Shown here one piece after another: positions 6,236 through 9,787 of a stretch of DNA of 9,787 nt; within the stretch, counting starts at the first letter, position 1, and each line of letters starts with the position of its first letter. Source of the DNA: Methanobacteriota archaeon (GTDB lineage: Archaea; Thermoplasmatota; Poseidoniia; Poseidoniales; Poseidoniaceae); NCBI GenBank assembly GCA_011525095.1, contig WTIV01000070.1:1-9787 (forward strand), written 5' to 3'. The notes beneath the pieces were generated by a model that was not told where the DNA came from, did not search any database, and worked only from the letters and a program-made list of their open reading frames with translations. The position numbers were made by a program, and so were the translations under genes.

Positions 6236-9200
6236 TCAAAGGTTAGTCCAGGTTCTCAGTACAGAGCCAGCTCCGTTGTTTGGTACGTAGCTGACATCGA
6301 TGTACAGATTCTCTAGGAGATCACCGTTGTCGTTAGTTGAGCGGATGTAGATTGTGTCACCTGTGTCTAGGCTTGACTTGACAGCTCCACCCTCACTACC
6401 TACAGAGTCACCGAAGGTGACCATGCTAGGTGAGTTTCCTGGGTAGAATCCGTAGACAGTTGGGTCTGCAAGGTTGTATACCTCGTTGTAGGTCTCTCCG
6501 TCAGCAGGGTCTGTGTACTCGTATGTTACACGGATTGCTTGGGTAGCCAATTCAACTTGGCTTCCAGTCACAGTAATGCGGTGGAAAGAGTCTACACCGT
6601 TAGCAGCCTGACTCGAATCGACAGTGAATGTCATTCGAGGGACACCCTTAGCAGAAGTATCTGCCAAACTGGATGCCCAGACGTAGATTACACCGGACAG
6701 AACCACAGTGATTGCCACCATTAGGATGGTAGCGATAACTGGGCTCACCGCTTGCTCGTCATCCTCAAGAGTCATCTCTTCAAGGATTTCTTCCTCTTCG
6801 TCACGGCGGCTCTGTAGAACCAATGCGCTGACGAATAGTCCAGCTGCGCTGATAGCAATCAGTGATGGTGCGAACGATGGTACGTCTGCAGTTCCAATTA
6901 GTCTAACAACGGTTGGGATCTGTTGGTTTGTACCGATTGTGGTCTTGCCAAATGTTCTTGGCTGAGCACAGTCAGATCCGTTACCCATTGTGGTCATCAA
7001 GTTGTTACACCAGTCTTGGTCTTCCAACATTGGTCGGCGCTTGTTCTCTAGTGTGACAGCAGATGGGTTACCATCTTCGTCGACACTTGAACTTCCAACT
7101 TCACCAGGACAGCTCCATGCTGTTCCCTGAGTACCATCGCTCTTGATACAAGCGTGTGCCTCTGGGAATGCATATCCGAAGTATCTGTCTTCAGGAGATG
7201 CTGTCATGTCACAGTTCTCGTCTACACATGTTAGGACATCCATCTCAACCCAAATCTTGGTTGTTGTTGAGGTGATGTAAACCATGTCAGTGACTTCTAG
7301 AGTCTCACCATATGCTGGTGGCATGACATAGTTTGTACCTAGGTTGACGTATCCTTCAGCAGTTGAGTCTGTACTGTTGTAACCATTGCTGTAGAAGGTA
7401 ACTTCTAGCATGTGGTCGTAGTTGTATGGACCTTCATCGCCACCGTGTCCAATGGTTACAGTTGTTGGAACCATTGTCTTAGGCATAATGTTGGATACTT
7501 CGTTGTAGTCGAACTTGGAGACACTGTCAAAGAAGTAGTCTGGTACGTTCTCAGCAACGTTGTCAACACGGATGTACATTGTAACACTGTCTTCACCTTG
7601 CTGGTAGTTAGCTGTACTCATATCGTAGTTCGGTATGTAGTCAGGTGCAGTCTCTGTGTCGTGTAGGTACAGTGTGATCGGACAGAATTCACCCGATAGA
7701 GGGTTCTTCTGGTGGATACCACCGTTGTTCAAGTAGTCACGTTCCCACTCAGGTGCGTTTGTTGTTGCATCCTTGATTAGGTCGAAGACGATGTCGTCAC
7801 CTACGATTGTTGCTGAGAAGTAGTTCTCATAGTCACAGGTGTCAGCCTTGACGATGCTCCAGACGAGGTCGTCGTCTTCGTGATCGTTGTCATGCTTCAT
7901 TGCAGACAGATCGTATGTCAAGTTGTTGACGTTCTCGTCATCTTCTGTTAGAGTGACCTTCCATGGGAAGTTTGGAACTTCTCCATTTCCGTCAGAGATT
8001 ACTACTCCTTCCTGGCGGTCCCACTCTAGAACTTCAGGTGCATCGTTGACAGGAGTTACTGCAAAGGTTACTTCCATTGGCGTTGCGTCTGTGTTCTCTC
8101 CAACCCATCCGTATGCTAGACAGATATCCTCTGTCATTCCAGAAGGTACTCCTGGTGCTAGGTATTCAGGGATGAAGGAAGCTAGTCCTAGGTATAGGTT
8201 GTAACAACCGGTAACAGTCATTGGACCGTATACTGGGTGTGTGATATCGTAATCGATCAACCATGTGTAGGAGACACAAGCAGCCTTTGATGCAGATGTG
8301 CGTCCTAGGAAGGTGTTGTCACAATATCCACCGTCATCATTCAGAGTTAGAATGATTGTACATTCTCCACCGAGTTCGTTAGCCTGGTTTTCTGTGATTG
8401 TCAATTCATTGTTGACAACAGATACAGAGTATGCAGGACATGGGTCGTATCCACCTGTGGTTGTATAACCGTTCGGGAAGATCTCGTCCCATGTTGTGTC
8501 GAAGGAAGTGACGTCAACACCGTATGCTACACTCCAGAAGTCTGTGTAGTTCATCGAGTTGTACACAACTGCGTTAGCATCGATTGTGCTGTCACAGCCA
8601 TCGTCTGAGCGAACTGCTGTAACCTTGTTACCGCCGGAGTCCATGTACTCTTGATACCAAACTGTTCCACAGCCATTCTGAGCAAGTAGGTAAGTCAACA
8701 GAGCAACATCGTTCAATGTTGGTAGTGTGTACGAACCGTTTGCGTTAGCAGCTGACCATGCAACTGGGTCACCGGTCATTGCGATGTCTTGGAATCCACC
8801 GTTTGCTGTAACTGCAGCACCTGCTTCAGAGAATAGTGCAGCAACACTGCTGAACTTCTTCTGTACCCAGTATGGCTCGACTGAGACGTTTTCAGACTTG
8901 ATTGAAGCACCCCATGTGTATTGCTGAGGTTGCTCGTTAGCCATGTCATCGCTTGCCATATCGATTACATAGGAACCAGTTGCGTTTGCAGCAGATCCTA
9001 GGACCTTGCTGACACTTCCGAATCCTTCGTCAAGAACGTTCAGGTTACCTGCACCGTCGTCAGCGAACACCGGCATACAATCTGCTCTCTCTTGGTTACA
9101 GATGATTGGTGCGTCGTTGACGTTGACTACAGTGAAGACAATGGTTGCACTGTCTGTCAATCCGTGGCTGTCTTCAACACCGAAGTGGAAGGTGTAAGTA

Positions 9201-9787
9201 CCGAACTGGTCGTGGTCAGGGGTCATGGTCATTGTCTGACCAGATAGCCCACTGTCCAGCAGCATGCTCGGGCTCTTTGTTGGGTCTGCGTCATCAGCCA
9301 CAGTCCATGTTAGAGTGTTCTCTTCATCTTGCACATCGTCTGCCTTGTCGGTTAGAGTCAGGGTGTAAGCACCGCTGTCTTCGTTAACAGTGATGTCAAC
9401 CAGGTTCTGAATTTCTGGACATGCACGCAGGATGTCGATTTCTTCATCGACGTTTGTGCTCATGTCAACGTTGTTCAGAGTACCCCAATCTTCCGCACAT
9501 TCAGCATCTACCTTAGCGGAGATGTCGTATGTCTTTGCGTCAGTTGGTGTGTTGGATCCAACGTAGCTGCGGTAGATTAGCAGGTGGTTCTTCAGATCCA
9601 TTCCCGTGTCTAGGTCACTGTGACCCATTAGCAGAGTGATTTCATCGCTGAAGGTCTGACTTACTGCACCGGTTGCAATTGTTTGTGATGGGTGTACAGA
9701 GGATACTGCACCAGTTGATTCATCTTGAACAACTACGATTAGTCTGACAGTGCTGTCAGGCTGTCCGATACAATCCCATGGGATTGT
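6236..9787 (-). CDS. Large cadherin-like surface protein fused to a C-terminal type IV pilin domain (N-terminus outside the window)
   Basis: The frame has no stop from 9787 down to the TGA at 6236, giving at least 1183 residues; the ATG at 9628 is internal. The ectodomain is acidic, with many N-glycosylation sequons (NXS/T) and about 21 cysteines. It contains cadherin-like modules: one ends FTVVNVNDAP (~9107-9148) and another FAVTPVNDAP (~8036-8065). A transmembrane helix follows (APSLIAISAAGLFVSALVL) with RR at its inner edge. Next is a 17-residue loop with 11 Asp/Glu, and then DDEQ-AVSPVIATILMVAIT, a classic euryarchaeal class III pilin signal and N-helix. A cysteine-free, beta-rich tail of about 145 residues ends the protein. 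Expected location is the cell envelope. Whether prepilin peptidase cuts at Q/A is inference. The start, signal peptide and total length cannot be seen. Binding partners are unknown; adhesion or an S-layer-like role is plausible. Confidence 0.85.
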   Translation of the reverse strand, partial: TIPWDCIGQPDSTVRLIVVVQDESTGAVSSVHPSQTIATGAVSQTFSDEITLLMGHSDLDTGMDLKNHLLIYRSYVGSNTPTDAKTYDISAKVDAECAEDWGTLNNVDMSTNVDEEIDILRACPEIQNLVDITVNEDSGAYTLTLTDKADDVQDEENTLTWTVADDADPTKSPSMLLDSGLSGQTMTMTPDHDQFGTYTFHFGVEDSHGLTDSATIVFTVVNVNDAPIICNQERADCMPVFADDGAGNLNVLDEGFGSVSKVLGSAANATGSYVIDMASDDMANEQPQQYTWGASIKSENVSVEPYWVQKKFSSVAALFSEAGAAVTANGGFQDIAMTGDPVAWSAANANGSYTLPTLNDVALLTYLLAQNGCGTVWYQEYMDSGGNKVTAVRSDDGCDSTIDANAVVYNSMNYTDFWSVAYGVDVTSFDTTWDEIFPNGYTTTGGYDPCPAYSVSVVNNELTITENQANELGGECTIILTLNDDGGYCDNTFLGRTSASKAACVSYTWLIDYDITHPVYGPMTVTGCYNLYLGLASFIPEYLAPGVPSGMTEDICLAYGWVGENTDATPMEVTFAVTPVNDAPEVLEWDRQEGVVISDGNGEVPNFPWKVTLTEDDENVNNLTYDLSAMKHDNDHEDDDLVWSIVKADTCDYENYFSATIVGDDIVFDLIKDATTNAPEWERDYLNNGGIHQKNPLSGEFCPITLYLHDTETAPDYIPNYDMSTANYQQGEDSVTMYIRVDNVAENVPDYFFDSVSKFDYNEVSNIMPKTMVPTTVTIGHGGDEGPYNYDHMLEVTFYSNGYNSTDSTAEGYVNLGTNYVMPPAYGETLEVTDMVYITSTTTKIWVEMDVLTCVDENCDMTASPEDRYFGYAFPEAHACIKSDGTQGTAWSCPGEVGSSSVDEDGNPSAVTLENKRRPMLEDQDWCNNLMTTMGNGSDCAQPRTFGKTTIGTNQQIPTVVRLIGTADVPSFAPSLIAISAAGLFVSALVLQSRRDEEEEILEEMTLEDDEQAVSPVIATILMVAITVVLSGVIYVWASSLADTSAKGVPRMTFTVDSSQAANGVDSFHRITVTGSQVELATQAIRVTYEYTDPADGETYNEVYNLADPTVYGFYPGNSPSMVTFGDSVGSEGGAVKSSLDTGDTIYIRSTNDNGDLLENLYIDVSYVPNNGAGSVLRTWTNL
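6671..6880 (-). other. Junction: TM anchor, acidic loop and class III (prepilin) signal
   Basis: Reading on the minus strand, 6880-6803 encodes the membrane helix and its RR stop-transfer end. Bases 6802-6752 encode the acidic loop, and 6751-6671 the hydrophobic pilin helix beginning AVSPVI. Cleavage would be expected between Q (6752-6754) and A (6749-6751), yielding a mature pilin of 171 residues. An in-frame ATG at 6775 would start a typical standalone prepilin (179 residues), but no GGTGA or TATA-like element precedes it. Confidence 0.75.

Noticed and set aside
7412..8204. Plus-strand open frames opposite the surface-protein gene
   Set aside because: They are antisense shadows of a clearly coding minus-strand frame and have no recognisable domain or ribosome binding site.
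1..9787. CRISPR array, insertion sequence, rRNA or toxin-antitoxin pair
   Set aside because: No regularly spaced repeats, transposase motifs, rRNA sequence or small-gene pair of that type was found on either strand.

Overview
The window looks like a chromosomal segment from a euryarchaeon. It has a polymerase D small subunit (DP1, archaea only), a pelota/Dom34 homologue, a type IV pilin signal of the euryarchaeal AVSPVI type, and archaeal GGTGA ribosome binding sites. The mix of a bacterial-type formate-tetrahydrofolate ligase, moderate base composition and a very large acidic secreted protein fits a marine planktonic group such as Marine Group II (Poseidoniales). That placement is inference, not read directly from the sequence.

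Layout. Bases 2-2827 (+) hold a compact cluster: the 3' nine-tenths of fhs (formate-tetrahydrofolate ligase), pelota 4 bases later, and a small unknown gene that overlaps pelota by 4 bases if it starts at GTG. This cluster runs tail-to-tail, with no spacer, into a minus-strand pair: a CinA_C/PncC-type amidohydrolase (5122-4418) followed by polymerase D small subunit DP1 (4357-2828). A short hairpin plus T-run lies between those two. A tRNA-Val(UAC) at 5177-5252 (+) is divergent from the CinA gene. A HAD phosphatase resembling phosphoserine phosphatase (6015-5353, -) is separated from the last gene by a run of strong hairpins.

The right-hand third (6236-9787, -) is one open frame that continues past the window edge. 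It encodes a cysteine-rich, acidic, cadherin-like surface protein. This is followed by a transmembrane anchor, a 17-residue acidic loop, and then a complete class III (type IV pilin) signal with a small beta-rich pilin-like domain. The arrangement resembles a surface protein and a pilin made as one polypeptide with a prepilin peptidase site between them. It is the most unusual thing in the window. The 3' untranslated region of this gene has several hairpins, two capped by UNCG tetraloops on the transcribed strand, ahead of a T8 tract.

The left and centre are housekeeping functions: one-carbon metabolism, ribosome rescue, replication, nucleotide salvage or repair, translation and serine metabolism. 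The right is cell-surface biology. No insertion sequence, CRISPR array, prophage gene or rRNA was seen, and no stretch longer than about 220 bases lacks a gene.
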